A stretch of 17,995 nt of DNA, from the NCBI GenBank assembly GCA_027019845.1, contig JALUWE010000069.1, positions 1 to 17,995 on the forward strand. The letters are read 5' to 3'. This document shows, piece after piece, positions 1 to 7,379 of this stretch. Under the pieces are notes generated by a model. That model saw only the letters and a list, made by a program, of their open reading frames with translations, made no database searches and had not been told where the DNA came from. This DNA comes from Anaerolineales bacterium (GTDB lineage Bacteria; Chloroflexota; Anaerolineae; Anaerolineales; JABWBV01). Numbering within the stretch: the first letter of the stretch is position 1; each line of letters begins with the position of its first letter. The translations under genes and the position numbers were made by a program.

Positions 1-2
1 CT

Positions 3-2330
3 CACAACATCCCCAACCCCGCCACACCTTTTTTGGGCCGCGAACAGGAGCTGGAGGAGCTGGAAGCCCACCTGAAAGCAGCAGAGACCCGCCTGGTCAC
101 CCTGCTGGGGCCGGGCGGGATCGGCAAAACCCGCCTGGGGCTGGAGGCCGCCCGCCGCATTGTCCAGAAACAGCCCGGCTACTTTCTGGATGGCGTTTTC
201 TTCATACCCCTGGCAGCCGTGAACGACGTCCGGCAGCTTCCAGACCGCATCGCGGAGGCCGCCCGGATCGAGATGTCCGGCGGCGATCCGCTCAAAGGGC
301 TGGTCGAACAGCTTCGCGAACGGGAAATGCTGCTCATTCTGGACAACTACGAGCACCTTCTGGAGGCCGGAAGCAACCCCACCGGCCTGCTGGAAAACAT
401 TCTGGCAAACGCGGCGCAGGTCAAATTGCTGGTCACCTCGCGGGAACGACTGAACCTGTATGAGGAAGTGGCCTTCGACGTGCCGGGGTTGGCGGTGCCC
501 ACAAACGGAGAACAAGCCCCCCAAGAATACAGCGCGGTGGCACTTTTCATGCAAAACGCGCGGCGCATCCACCGCCATTTTCAGGCTTCTCCCGAAGAGT
601 TCGCCGCGATCACGCACGCCTGCCGCTTGCTGGACGGTATGCCGCTGGCCATTGAGCTGGCTGCCGGATGGGTGCGGCAGCACACCTGCGAGGAAATCGC
701 TGAACAAATCGAAACCGATCTGGATTTTTTGCGCTCCACCCTGCGCAACGTGCCGGAGAGGCACCGCAGCCTGCGGAGCGTGTTCGAGCACTCCTGGCGC
801 CTGCTCTCCCCCCAGGAACAGGCGGTGTTCAGCCAGTTGACCGTGTTCGAAGGCGGTTTCACGCTCGACGCAGTGGAAGCGGTGATCAGCTTTCGGTCCT
901 CTGTGTTCAATGAGGAGCACACCGGCCTTCGACCACAGACCAGCGCATACAGGCTGCGGATAGCTGGCTGGCTCGCCTCCCTGGCCGACAAGTCGCTGCT
1001 ACACCCCCAGGAAAACGGGCGCTATGACATTCATCCCATTATGCGCCAGTTCGCGGCGGAGAAACAGGCGGAGATCACCGGCGTGCTGGACCACGTTCCC
1101 CAAAACCACGCCCGCTATTTCCTCCGCCTGGCTGCTGGCCAGGATCGAGGGGACGCGCCGGAGCAGCAACGCCTTCTGACCATGGAACGGGCTAACATCG
1201 AGAAGGCCTGGCACACCGCGGCCCGTACCGGCTTGTACACACAGATGCAGCAGGCTGCCGCGGCATTGCACGGATTTTACAGCGTACAAAGCCGGTTCCA
1301 AGAGGGCATCCGTCTGTTCGAGGAGGCGCTCCACCAAATCAGCAGCAGGGAGCGGACACCGCCACAACTGGTATGCGATCTGCTGGCGCGCAAGGCGCGT
1401 ATGCACATCCACATCGGCCAGTTACAAGCCGCACAAATCGCGCTGCAAAGAGCACAGCAGTATCTCGATCACCTCGACGATCCCGCCCAACGTTCCAGAG
1501 TGCTGGATTCGCTCGCCATCGCCAGCTATTACGCGGGAGATTATTCGCAAGCGCTCTTACAGGCACAGGAGAGTTTGCGCATTTCGGCAGAAGAGGACAA
1601 CCAGGAGGGAATCGCCTTCTCGCTCAATTTCATGGGCAGCTGCGCCAAAGCACAAGGCGACTACCGCGCCGCGCGCACCTATTTCGAACGCTCTATTCAC
1701 ATCGCGCGGCAAAACCAGGACGAGCTTGGCGTTGCTATGACGCTGAACAACCTGGGCAACCTGCTCCAATTGACGGGCGACCTGTCGCAGGCGCACAAGT
1801 GCTACCTCGAAAGCAGCGAACTGCTCAAAGCGCACGATCACATACACGGCGCGGCCACCACCCTGGCGAACGCAGGGCAACTGGCCGCCAAACAGGGGGA
1901 CTACGAGCAGGCACGGCAACTGCTCACCGAAAGCCTGGAGATGAAACGCGCCATCAACGACCAGCGCGGAGTGGCCGTCGCGCTGACCGGCCTGGCGAAC
2001 GTTGCCCTGGCCAGAGACGACTACGCGGCAACCGGCGATCAGCTCTTGCAAGCCCTGGAATTCGCGCAGCAATGCGGAGACACCAAATTGACCCTCACGG
2101 TACTGGCAGGCATGGCCGCTCTGCGTGTGAAACAAGGCCGCCGGGCAGCCGCGACGCGTCTGTTGGCCCTGCTCTTGAACCACCCCGGCACCTCCGAAGA
2201 GACCCGGCAAGAAGCACTGCGCCTGGTGGACGAACTGGGCAGCCAGCCGGATACCATCCGCGCCGTGTGGCAGGGGGAGAGTCTGGATGACGTGATCGCG
2301 GAGGTGGTGAAGGGAGGCGGGAAGGGATAG
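3..2330 (+). CDS. NB-ARC/AAA ATPase with TPR repeats, SARP/LuxR-like regulator (5' partial)
   Basis: The reading frame is open to the left edge. Residues before the TTG at position 33 read HNIPNPATPFLGRE, the usual linker leading into this ATPase domain, so the TTG is not a start and the N-terminus, often a DNA-binding, cyclase or kinase domain in such proteins, lies outside the window. 775 residues are visible. The Walker A motif GPGGIGKT is at about 108-131, Walker B (LLILDN) at about 330-347, and the GMPLAIELAA motif typical of NB-ARC/STAND ATPases at about 636-666. The C-terminal half (about 1380-2200) consists of tetratricopeptide-type repeats such as GDYRAARTYFERSI and GDYEQARQLLTESLEMK. 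The family couples ligand or partner sensing by TPRs to nucleotide switching and usually transcriptional control; the target here cannot be read. lipA follows on the same strand, but the promoter-like sequence in between suggests separate control. Confidence 0.88.
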   Translation, partial: HNIPNPATPFLGREQELEELEAHLKAAETRLVTLLGPGGIGKTRLGLEAARRIVQKQPGYFLDGVFFIPLAAVNDVRQLPDRIAEAARIEMSGGDPLKGLVEQLREREMLLILDNYEHLLEAGSNPTGLLENILANAAQVKLLVTSRERLNLYEEVAFDVPGLAVPTNGEQAPQEYSAVALFMQNARRIHRHFQASPEEFAAITHACRLLDGMPLAIELAAGWVRQHTCEEIAEQIETDLDFLRSTLRNVPERHRSLRSVFEHSWRLLSPQEQAVFSQLTVFEGGFTLDAVEAVISFRSSVFNEEHTGLRPQTSAYRLRIAGWLASLADKSLLHPQENGRYDIHPIMRQFAAEKQAEITGVLDHVPQNHARYFLRLAAGQDRGDAPEQQRLLTMERANIEKAWHTAARTGLYTQMQQAAAALHGFYSVQSRFQEGIRLFEEALHQISSRERTPPQLVCDLLARKARMHIHIGQLQAAQIALQRAQQYLDHLDDPAQRSRVLDSLAIASYYAGDYSQALLQAQESLRISAEEDNQEGIAFSLNFMGSCAKAQGDYRAARTYFERSIHIARQNQDELGVAMTLNNLGNLLQLTGDLSQAHKCYLESSELLKAHDHIHGAATTLANAGQLAAKQGDYEQARQLLTESLEMKRAINDQRGVAVALTGLANVALARDDYAATGDQLLQALEFAQQCGDTKLTLTVLAGMAALRVKQGRRAAATRLLALLLNHPGTSEETRQEALRLVDELGSQPDTIRAVWQGESLDDVIAEVVKGGGKG

Positions 2331-2347
2331 GGATAGGGATAGGGATA
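2324..2347. repeat. (GGGATA)4 hexamer tandem repeat
   Basis: Four perfect GGGATA units run across the stop codon of the upstream regulator, whose TAG is formed by the repeat itself, and into the gap before lipA. A degenerate fifth unit (GGGAGT) follows. Confidence 0.85.
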
Positions 2348-2391
2348 GGGAGTAAGGCCAACGTGCCAACGCTCCCGCCCCCAAAATCGGG

Positions 2392-2397
2392 TACAAT
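2392..2397 (+). promoter_or_regulatory. possible -10 element for lipA
   Basis: TACAAT lies 19 bases upstream of the lipA start codon and matches a sigma-70 -10 box. I see no convincing -35 box at the expected distance, so this is tentative. If real, it would give a very short leader that still includes the AAGGAG ribosome binding site at 2406-2411. Confidence 0.3.
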
Positions 2398-2416
2398 TCC
2401 GGCACAAGGAGTTGCC

Positions 2417-3352
2417 ATGCCATACACCCCAACCCGTGATCGGATCAAACCGGACGACATCGCCACCGCCAAGCCCAAACGCCGCCCGCCCTGGATACGG
2501 GTGCGCGCCCCGGCCGGCGAGAGCTACGAACAATTACAAACCCTGATGCGCGCCAAGTCGCTGCACACCGTGTGCGAGGAAGCCATGTGCCCGAACATTG
2601 GGGAGTGCTGGGGCAGCGGCACCGCCACCTTCCTGATGCTGGGCGACATCTGCACCCGCACCTGCGGCTTTTGCGACATCAAACACGGCGCGCCCCCCCC
2701 GCTGGATTGGCGGGAACCCGAACGCGTCGCCCAGGCCGTCAAAGCCATGAACCTGCGCCACGCGGTGATCACCAGCGTCAACCGCGACGACCGCAAGGAC
2801 GGCGGCGCGCCCCTCTTCGCCATGGTCATCCGCCGTATCCGCGCCATTCACCCCGGCTGCTCCATCGAAGTGCTCATCCCGGACTTCAAAGGCAGCCTGG
2901 AAGCTCTGCGCATCGTGATGGACGCCCGCCCCGAAATCCTCAATCACAACGTAGAGACCGTCCCCCGCCTGTTCAAGAAAGTGCAACCCCAGGATAGCTA
3001 CGCCTGGGCGCGCGCCATCCTCAGAAACGCCAAAAAGATGGACCCCGACGTGCTCACCAAATCCGGCCTCATGCTCGGTTTGGGAGAGCGTATGGACGAG
3101 GTCAGGGAGGTGATGCGCGACTTGCGCAGTTGGGGAGTGGACATCCTGACCATCGGCCAATACCTGCAACCCAGTCGCAAACACCTGCCCATCGAGCGGT
3201 ACTACACCCTGGAAGAATTCGAGGAACTGAAACAGTTTGGCCTGCAAATCGGCTTCCGCTGGGTGGAAAGCGGCCCGCTGGTGCGCTCCTCCTACCACGC
3301 TGAGCAGCAAGTCCGCGCCCTGAGTGTGGTACACCGCCAGCTATATGGCTAA
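2417..3352 (+). CDS. lipA: lipoyl synthase LipA
   Basis: Radical SAM enzyme that inserts two sulfurs into the octanoyl group carried on lipoyl domains (E2 subunits of 2-oxoacid dehydrogenases, and GcvH), the last step of lipoate biosynthesis in the cytosol. The 311-residue length is normal. The auxiliary 4Fe-4S cluster motif is C53, C58, C64 (CEEAMCPNIGEC). The radical SAM motif is C79, C83, C86 (CTRTCGFC). The C-terminal RSSY motif, whose serine ligates the auxiliary cluster, is at about 290-293. The ATG at 2417 was chosen because AAGGAG (2406-2411) lies five bases before it; an upstream in-frame ATG at 2363 would add 18 low-complexity residues and has no such site. No lipB is visible next to it. 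The gene converges on the fumarase operon. Confidence 0.96.
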   Translation: MPYTPTRDRIKPDDIATAKPKRRPPWIRVRAPAGESYEQLQTLMRAKSLHTVCEEAMCPNIGECWGSGTATFLMLGDICTRTCGFCDIKHGAPPPLDWREPERVAQAVKAMNLRHAVITSVNRDDRKDGGAPLFAMVIRRIRAIHPGCSIEVLIPDFKGSLEALRIVMDARPEILNHNVETVPRLFKKVQPQDSYAWARAILRNAKKMDPDVLTKSGLMLGLGERMDEVREVMRDLRSWGVDILTIGQYLQPSRKHLPIERYYTLEEFEELKQFGLQIGFRWVESGPLVRSSYHAEQQVRALSVVHRQLYG

Positions 3353-3450
3353 TACCGAAGAATCTCCCCTATTGCAAGCAAGATTCTCAGCTTCCCGTCA
3401 CCCGCCCCCGATTGCCCGCCTCCATCTTGAGACGACCGTCAGGGCGACCG

Positions 3451-3483
3451 GCCAGTCGCCCCGACCTCCAATAACCACGCGCC
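3451..3483. repeat. 33-bp direct repeat, copy 1
   Basis: Identical over 33 bases, in the same orientation, to 5478-5510 on the far side of the fumarase operon. It begins GCCAGTCGCCCCGACC and ends CACGCGCC. Confidence 0.9.
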
Positions 3484-3487
3484 TCCT

Positions 3488-3550
3488 GTCATTCTGAGGG
3501 CACGCAGTGCCCGAAGAATCTCCCCCCATCGCAAACGAGATTCTTCGCTC
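3488..3550. repeat. interspersed palindromic element, partial copy
   Basis: It starts GTCATTCTGAGGG, carries the left arm CCGAAGAATCTCC and the right arm GAGATTCTTCGCT, but lacks the final CTCAGAATGAC arm present in the complete copy at 5389-5467. The arms can pair as a stem-loop in either strand. It looks like a REP-type or non-autonomous repeat. Confidence 0.75.
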
Positions 3551-3558
3551 CCCGTCCC

Positions 3559-3587
3559 CCGTCCTCCGTCGTCCACCTCCATTTCCC
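3559..3587. repeat. 29-bp direct repeat, copy 1
   Basis: Identical over 29 bases to 5531-5559 (starts CCGTCCTCCGTCGTCC). In both places it is followed within about 12 bases by a right-arm fragment of the palindromic element. Confidence 0.88.
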
Positions 3588-3598
3588 TCACCATCGTT

Positions 3599-3626
3599 GA
3601 GATTCTTCGCTGTCGCTCGGAATCAC
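3599..3626. repeat. isolated right arm of the palindromic element
   Basis: GAGATTCTTCGCTGTCGCTC followed by GGAATCAC. This matches the right half of the full element at 5389-5467 with a few substitutions and has no adjacent left half of its own. Confidence 0.65.
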
Positions 3627-3681
3627 ATAAGGAACAGTGTTCAGAATGGCACAGGGGGCTGTTTTCGATTTCAGAGACCTG

Positions 3682-4305
3682 CTAACCGGCTACAAACAAA
3701 TTCTGTAAAACTTCTCTGGATTGAGTTTCCACCTCCTGGTGCAAACTGTTGCCGTGCGCGTCCATAGTCACCACGGCGGGAAAATTTTTCACCTGGATGA
3801 CCCACATGGCTTCCGGAACGCCGAAATCCAGCTTGTACACCCCCAACACCTTTTCCACGGATTGCGCGATCAGAGTCGCCGCGCCGCCGATGGCGTGGAA
3901 ATACACCGCCGGCACCTTCTGGCAGGCTGCCAGCGTCTTGGCGCCCATCCCCCCTTTGCCGATCACCCCTTTCAAATGGAAGTGCTCCATCACCTCGGCC
4001 TGGTACGGCTCTTCCCGGATGCTGGTCGTCGGCCCTGCGGCCACGAATTGGTACTTCCCGCGCTCCAGCCCGGCCACTACCGGCCCGCAGTGATAGATGA
4101 CCCCGCGGTTCAGGATGGGCTTGATGGCCTCATACACCTCTTGATCGTCCCCCTGGGGCTGCCGCGTTTTGCGGACGAACGTCTCGATCAGCCACTTGTG
4201 TACCGCGTCCCGCCCGGTCAGCATCACCCCGCTCAACGCCACGGGATCGCCCACCTTCAGGCTGCGGATGACATCATCAGAGATCGGGATGGTGATTTCT
4301 CGCAT
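3682..4305 (-). CDS. fumB: class I fumarate hydratase beta subunit (C-terminal domain type)
   Basis: The 207-residue beta subunit of the two-subunit, oxygen-sensitive 4Fe-4S fumarase, which with the alpha subunit interconverts fumarate and L-malate in the TCA cycle. The family signatures are in order: GRDAVHK (31-37, with R32, D33 and H36), YHCGPV (71-76), GPTTS (91-95), KGGM (117-120), the glycine pair near 140, and the FPAVVTMDAHG segment near 175-185. It lies 12 bases downstream of the alpha gene, with AGGAAGGG just before its ATG, so the two are almost certainly co-transcribed. L(+)-tartrate dehydratase shares this fold, so substrate specificity is not proved by sequence. The linked TCA and respiratory genes favour fumarase. 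The symbol is used for the two-subunit beta chain, not the single-chain E. coli FumB. Confidence 0.92.
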   Translation of the reverse strand: MREITIPISDDVIRSLKVGDPVALSGVMLTGRDAVHKWLIETFVRKTRQPQGDDQEVYEAIKPILNRGVIYHCGPVVAGLERGKYQFVAAGPTTSIREEPYQAEVMEHFHLKGVIGKGGMGAKTLAACQKVPAVYFHAIGGAATLIAQSVEKVLGVYKLDFGVPEAMWVIQVKNFPAVVTMDAHGNSLHQEVETQSREVLQNLFVAG

Positions 4306-4317
4306 GATTCCCTTCCT

Positions 4318-5193
4318 TTACCGGTACGTCACCTGCCCTTTTTCGTAAACCATCTTCCGGCGGCGGTACGCCCAGCACATGTACGAAATGGAGACGAAAT
4401 AGCTGGCTGGCAGACGGTGAAGATTTTTGATCTTGGTGCCCAGCACGGTGGTTTTGCCGCCAAAACCCATCGGCCCGATACCCAACCGGTTGGCCTGCTC
4501 GGTCAGGCGGGCTTCCAGTTCGGCCAGTTGCGGGTCGGGGTTGGTGTCGTCGAGGGGGCGGAACAGGGCTTCTTTGGAGGCGTAGAAAGACGAACCGCGG
4601 TCCCCGCCGATGGCGATTCCCAGAATGCCGGGTGCGCAACCCTTGCCCTGGGCCTGGTACACCGCGTCCAGGGCAGCTTTGCGCACCCCCTCCAGGTCGC
4701 GGCCGGCCCCCAGGTGGTTGTCCGGCAGCTTGTACTGCGCCCCGACATTTTCGCAGCCCCCGCCTTTGAGCATCAGCTCAATGGTCAGCGTGTCGCCGTC
4801 CACCTCCTCGAAATGGATGCTGGGGTAATGCTCGTCGCCCAGATTGTCGCCGGTGTTCTGGCCGGTCAGGGTGTTGACCGCGTTGGGGCGCAGGTAGGCG
4901 CGGCGGGTGGCCTCGGCTACCGTGCTGCGAATCTGCGCCTTCAGCTTCCGGGTGCTCCATCCTTCGGGATGGTACACGTAAAAAATCGGCGTGCCCGTGT
5001 CCTGGCAGATAGGGGTGGAATGCTGGCGCGCCATTTCGACGTTTTTCAGAATGGTCTCCAGCGCGCCGCGTGCGGCTGATCCGGCCTCCTCCTGCTGGTA
5101 TGCCTCTCGCAGAGCGTGCTCCACATCCGGCGGCAGGTCGGTGGCGGCCAGGCGCACCAGCTCGAGTATCTCTCGGGTCAGATCGGGTGTCAT
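4318..5193 (-). CDS. fumA: class I fumarate hydratase alpha subunit (N-terminal domain type)
   Basis: The 291-residue catalytic, iron-sulfur-binding subunit of heterodimeric class I fumarase. Three cysteines fit the cluster ligands: C63 in CQDTGTP, C186 in GKGCAPGI and C273 in MCWAYRR, with spacing like that of single-chain class I fumarases. The conserved GGGCEN (144-149) and IAIGGDRG segments are present. The ATG ending at 5193 is preferred because AGGAGG (complement of 5199-5204) lies five bases before it; the upstream in-frame ATG would add nine residues without a good ribosome binding site. It is the first gene of a two-gene operon with the beta subunit. The cofactor implies sensitivity to oxygen and superoxide. 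Tartrate dehydratase alpha is the main alternative. Confidence 0.93.
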   Translation of the reverse strand: MTPDLTREILELVRLAATDLPPDVEHALREAYQQEEAGSAARGALETILKNVEMARQHSTPICQDTGTPIFYVYHPEGWSTRKLKAQIRSTVAEATRRAYLRPNAVNTLTGQNTGDNLGDEHYPSIHFEEVDGDTLTIELMLKGGGCENVGAQYKLPDNHLGAGRDLEGVRKAALDAVYQAQGKGCAPGILGIAIGGDRGSSFYASKEALFRPLDDTNPDPQLAELEARLTEQANRLGIGPMGFGGKTTVLGTKIKNLHRLPASYFVSISYMCWAYRRRKMVYEKGQVTYR

Positions 5194-5220
5194 AACGGCC
5201 TCCTGTTTGGGTGTAAACAT

Positions 5221-5388
5221 AACGCGCCATGTCCCCCGCTCATAGGGTCATCTGTCCTCCCTCAGCAAGGACAATTGGCCTCAAAGAACGGGTAATGGTC
5301 ACGGAGTAAGTGATGGTGGGGCAGGTTCGTTAACATTCGTCTTTTACTTACAGAACTTACACAGATAGCAAAAGCGCACCCCCCTCCT
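5221..5388. other. upstream region of the fumarase operon
   Basis: There is no gene here. The fumarase promoter should lie in this stretch on the minus strand, but I found no clear -35/-10 pair. It has GTAAGT-like direct repeats and is less GC-rich than its surroundings. Confidence 0.45.
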
Positions 5389-5467
5389 GTCATTCTGAGG
5401 GAGCGCAGTGCCCGAAGAATCTCCCCCCCCATCGCAAGCGAGATTCTTCGCTGCCGCTCAGAATGAC
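5389..5467. repeat. complete interspersed palindromic element (79 bp)
   Basis: The ends are a perfect 11-bp inverted repeat: GTCATTCTGAG at 5389-5399 and CTCAGAATGAC at 5457-5467. Inner arms CGAAGAATCTC and GAGATTCTTCG also pair, so the element folds into a long interrupted stem with a short C-rich loop. Partial copies occur at 3356-3392, 3488-3550, 3599-3626 and 5571-5595. It encodes no protein and is probably a REP-type or MITE-type repeat. Confidence 0.85.
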
Positions 5468-5477
5468 GCAAGCAACA

Positions 5478-5510
5478 GCCAGTCGCCCCGACCTCCAATA
5501 ACCACGCGCC
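5478..5510. repeat. 33-bp direct repeat, copy 2
   Basis: Identical to 3451-3483 in the same orientation, 2027 bases away. Here it follows the palindromic element, whereas copy 1 precedes it. Confidence 0.9.
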
Positions 5511-5530
5511 GAACAACCGTCCCCGGTCAT

Positions 5531-5559
5531 CCGTCCTCCGTCGTCCACCTCCATTTCCC
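5531..5559. repeat. 29-bp direct repeat, copy 2
   Basis: Identical to 3559-3587. It is followed by a degenerate right arm of the palindromic element, which is interrupted by the insertion at 5596. Confidence 0.88.
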
Positions 5560-5595
5560 CCACCACCGCCGAGCTTCTCCGCTGCCGCTCAGAGA

Positions 5596-5738
5596 TAGGA
5601 CTTACGCACTTGAAAAGTCGCACCCAGACCTCACAGGTCTCAAAGCGCATGGAAATGCCCGGATGCAATCTGTTTTGGGTAAAATCTTCCTGCATCGTGT
5701 GGTAGTAGACCTGTGAGGTCTCAACTGCGTAAGTACTG
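5596..5738. mobile_element. 143-bp MITE-like element with TIRs and 7-bp target duplication
   Basis: The left end TAGGACTTACGCACTTG matches the reverse complement of the right end (CAGTACTTACGCAGTTG) at 14 of 17 positions. Inside the ends a second inverted pair is perfect: AGACCTCACAGGTCT at 5626-5640 against AGACCTGTGAGGTCT at 5707-5721. TCAGAGA directly flanks the element on both sides (5589-5595 and 5739-5745), as expected for a target-site duplication. The element has no transposase frame, so it would depend on a full-length relative elsewhere. It interrupts the right arm of a palindromic repeat: joining 5595 to 5746 restores CTCAGAGAATGAC. Confidence 0.75.
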
Positions 5739-5828
5739 TCAGAGAATGACATACGCAACAGCGGGCATGAAGTGTGTAATGGAGCAGCTACAACGTCTGC
5801 CAGAAGTTGGGCTTTCGGATGGATGGGC

Positions 5829-5861
5829 GAAAACAAAAAGCCCCCGTCCGAAGACGGGGGC
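5829..5861 (-). terminator. Rho-independent terminator of the nuo operon
   Basis: Read on the minus strand, a perfect 9-bp GC stem, GCCCCCGTC with GACGGGGGC, closes a TTCG (UUCG) tetraloop. TTTTTGTTTTC follows directly. It lies six bases past the nuoN stop codon. Confidence 0.93.
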
Positions 5862-5867
5862 GGGGTC

Positions 5868-7340
5868 TTAGAAGAGTTGCAGCACCGATCTGGCAGCCCA
5901 GTCGAAGATGGGGGCGGCGTAGATGGTCAGGGCGACCGTGCCGACCGCGCTGGCAGCCGCGGTCAGGTTCAGCCAGCGTTCGCCATGCACCTTTGGCTGA
6001 CCGTCGTGCATGAACATGTACACCACCACGCGCAGGTAGTAGTAGGCCGAGATCAGCGAGGTGAGGACGCCGATCACAGCCAGCCCCACGAAGCCGCCCT
6101 CCAACGCGGTGCGGAAGAGGAACAGCTTACCGGCAAACCCCAGCGTAGGGGGGAGGCCGGTGAAGGAGAGCATGAACACGGTCATCGCGCCGGCCAGTGC
6201 AGGGTAGCGCCGCGCCAGCCCGGCGTAATCCTCCAGGTTGAGGCCTTTGTGCAGGCCGCTTTCGTCGTCTTCGCTCTTTTCGAGCGCGATGACCACCGCC
6301 CAGACGCCAAAACTGGTGATGGCGAAGGCGAGCAGGTAAAAGAGCGCGGCCGCGACCGTGTCCGCGGCCACTTCCTCGTTGGCGTAGGGCACGAAGGCCA
6401 TCAGGATGAAACCGGCGTGCGCGATGCTGGAGTAGGCCAACATGCGTTTGATGTTGCGCTGGGAGATGGCCAGCAGGTTGCCGAGGACCATGGTGGCCGC
6501 GGCAACGATCCACAACACCGTGGTCAGGCCGTCCACCACCTGGTATTGCTCCGAAAAGGCGACCACGAAGACGCGCAGCAGGGCCGCGAAACCCGCGGCT
6601 TTGGCCCCCACCGCCATGAACGCGGTGACCGTGGAGGGCGCGCCCTGGTACACGTCCGGCGTCCACATGTGGAAGGGCACGGCCGCGACTTTGAATCCCA
6701 GCCCGACCAGGATCAGCCCGGCCCCCAGGCTCAGCATAGCAGGATTGGCCTGGCCGGCGCGCACCACCTCCACGATGTCCACCAGGCCGGTGCTGCCGGT
6801 TGCGCCGTAGGTGAAAGCGATGCCGTAGACCACGAAACCGGCCGCGAACGCGCCCAGCAAAAAGTACTTCATGGCCGATTCTTCCGAATCCAGCCGCGGG
6901 CGGGCGAACCCGGCCAGCACATACAGCGGGATAGAGAGCAATTCCAGGGCCAGGAAGACCACGATCAAATCGGCCGCGTAGGCCATCAGCATCATGCCGC
7001 TGACGGCAAACAGGAGCAGGGCGTAAAATTCCCCGCGCTGGATGCCCATGCGGTTGAGGTAGTCGTAGGACAGGGCGACGCTGATCAGACCGCTGGCCAG
7101 GAACACCACGTTCAGGAAAACCGCGAACCCGTCCTGGGAGACCATGCCGCCGAACGCGCTGCGGGTCTGTCCAGACTGGGTGAGGGCCAACCCCAGGGTG
7201 AGGGCCAGCCCCAACGCGGCCAGGGAGGCGGTGATGGCCGGTCGTTCACGCAGCGCGAAAACGTCCACCAGCAGCAGGGCGCAGGCCCAGACGACCAGCA
7301 CGAAGATGGGGAGGATGGAGAGGAGATCAGAGAGGATCAT
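5868..7340 (-). CDS. nuoN: NADH-quinone oxidoreductase subunit N
   Basis: Antiporter-like membrane subunit of complex I that contributes one proton channel, with about 14 transmembrane helices over 490 residues. The key residues sit at the same numbers as in E. coli NuoN: E133 (ALELLSIPLY), K158 (SAMKYFLLGA), K217 (GLGFKVAAVPFHMWTPDVY) and K247 (GAKAAG). It is the last gene of the operon and is followed at once by a strong terminator. The ATG at 7340 has no good Shine-Dalgarno sequence, and a 39-base gap separates it from the antitoxin gene upstream. Translation may therefore rely on the small genes before it, or on an A/U-rich leader. The expected upstream neighbour, nuoM, is displaced by the toxin-antitoxin pair. 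Confidence 0.96.
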   Translation of the reverse strand: MILSDLLSILPIFVLVVWACALLLVDVFALRERPAITASLAALGLALTLGLALTQSGQTRSAFGGMVSQDGFAVFLNVVFLASGLISVALSYDYLNRMGIQRGEFYALLLFAVSGMMLMAYAADLIVVFLALELLSIPLYVLAGFARPRLDSEESAMKYFLLGAFAAGFVVYGIAFTYGATGSTGLVDIVEVVRAGQANPAMLSLGAGLILVGLGFKVAAVPFHMWTPDVYQGAPSTVTAFMAVGAKAAGFAALLRVFVVAFSEQYQVVDGLTTVLWIVAAATMVLGNLLAISQRNIKRMLAYSSIAHAGFILMAFVPYANEEVAADTVAAALFYLLAFAITSFGVWAVVIALEKSEDDESGLHKGLNLEDYAGLARRYPALAGAMTVFMLSFTGLPPTLGFAGKLFLFRTALEGGFVGLAVIGVLTSLISAYYYLRVVVYMFMHDGQPKVHGERWLNLTAAASAVGTVALTIYAAPIFDWAARSVLQLF

Positions 7341-7379
7341 AAACTTGATGGTTGGTAATGGGTATCAGGTTGTCCATTT

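Larger units (their letters stand above)
3353..3681. other. repeat-rich non-coding spacer between convergent lipA and fumarase genes
   Basis: No believable gene. The stretch is built from fragments of interspersed palindromic elements: CCGAAGAATCT and AGATTCT arms at 3356-3392, a larger copy at 3488-3550, and an isolated right arm at 3599-3626. It also holds unique-looking blocks shared with the spacer on the other side of the fumarase operon. I found no hairpin followed by a clear U-tract, so where lipA and the fumarase mRNA terminate is not visible. Confidence 0.7.

Noticed and set aside
33..35. TTG at 33 as the start codon of the regulator
   Set aside because: Conserved linker residues (PNPATPFLGRE) continue upstream in frame to the window edge, so the gene begins outside the window.
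2324..2347. Telomere-like repeat marking a replicon end
   Set aside because: There are only four units, inside a gene end, with genes continuing on both sides.
3356..3392. Rho-independent terminator for lipA
   Set aside because: The arms GAATCT and AGATTC can pair, but the loop is long and no U-tract follows. The sequence is better explained as a decayed copy of the palindromic repeat.
3682..5193. L(+)-tartrate dehydratase instead of fumarase
   Set aside because: The two enzymes share the fold and subunits and cannot be fully separated here. The fumarase call is preferred because of the general TCA and respiratory setting and the absence of tartrate transport or regulatory genes.
5626..5721. 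Two AGACCT palindromes as operator sites for a regulator
   Set aside because: They are perfectly placed as subterminal inverted repeats inside the MITE-like element, which explains them better than an operator with no gene downstream.
5772..7358. Long plus-strand open frame (528 codons) opposite nuoN
   Set aside because: It is the antisense shadow of a clear nuoN gene, with low-complexity Gln/Gly/His/Arg composition and no domain. GC-rich coding sequence often leaves such open frames on the other strand.
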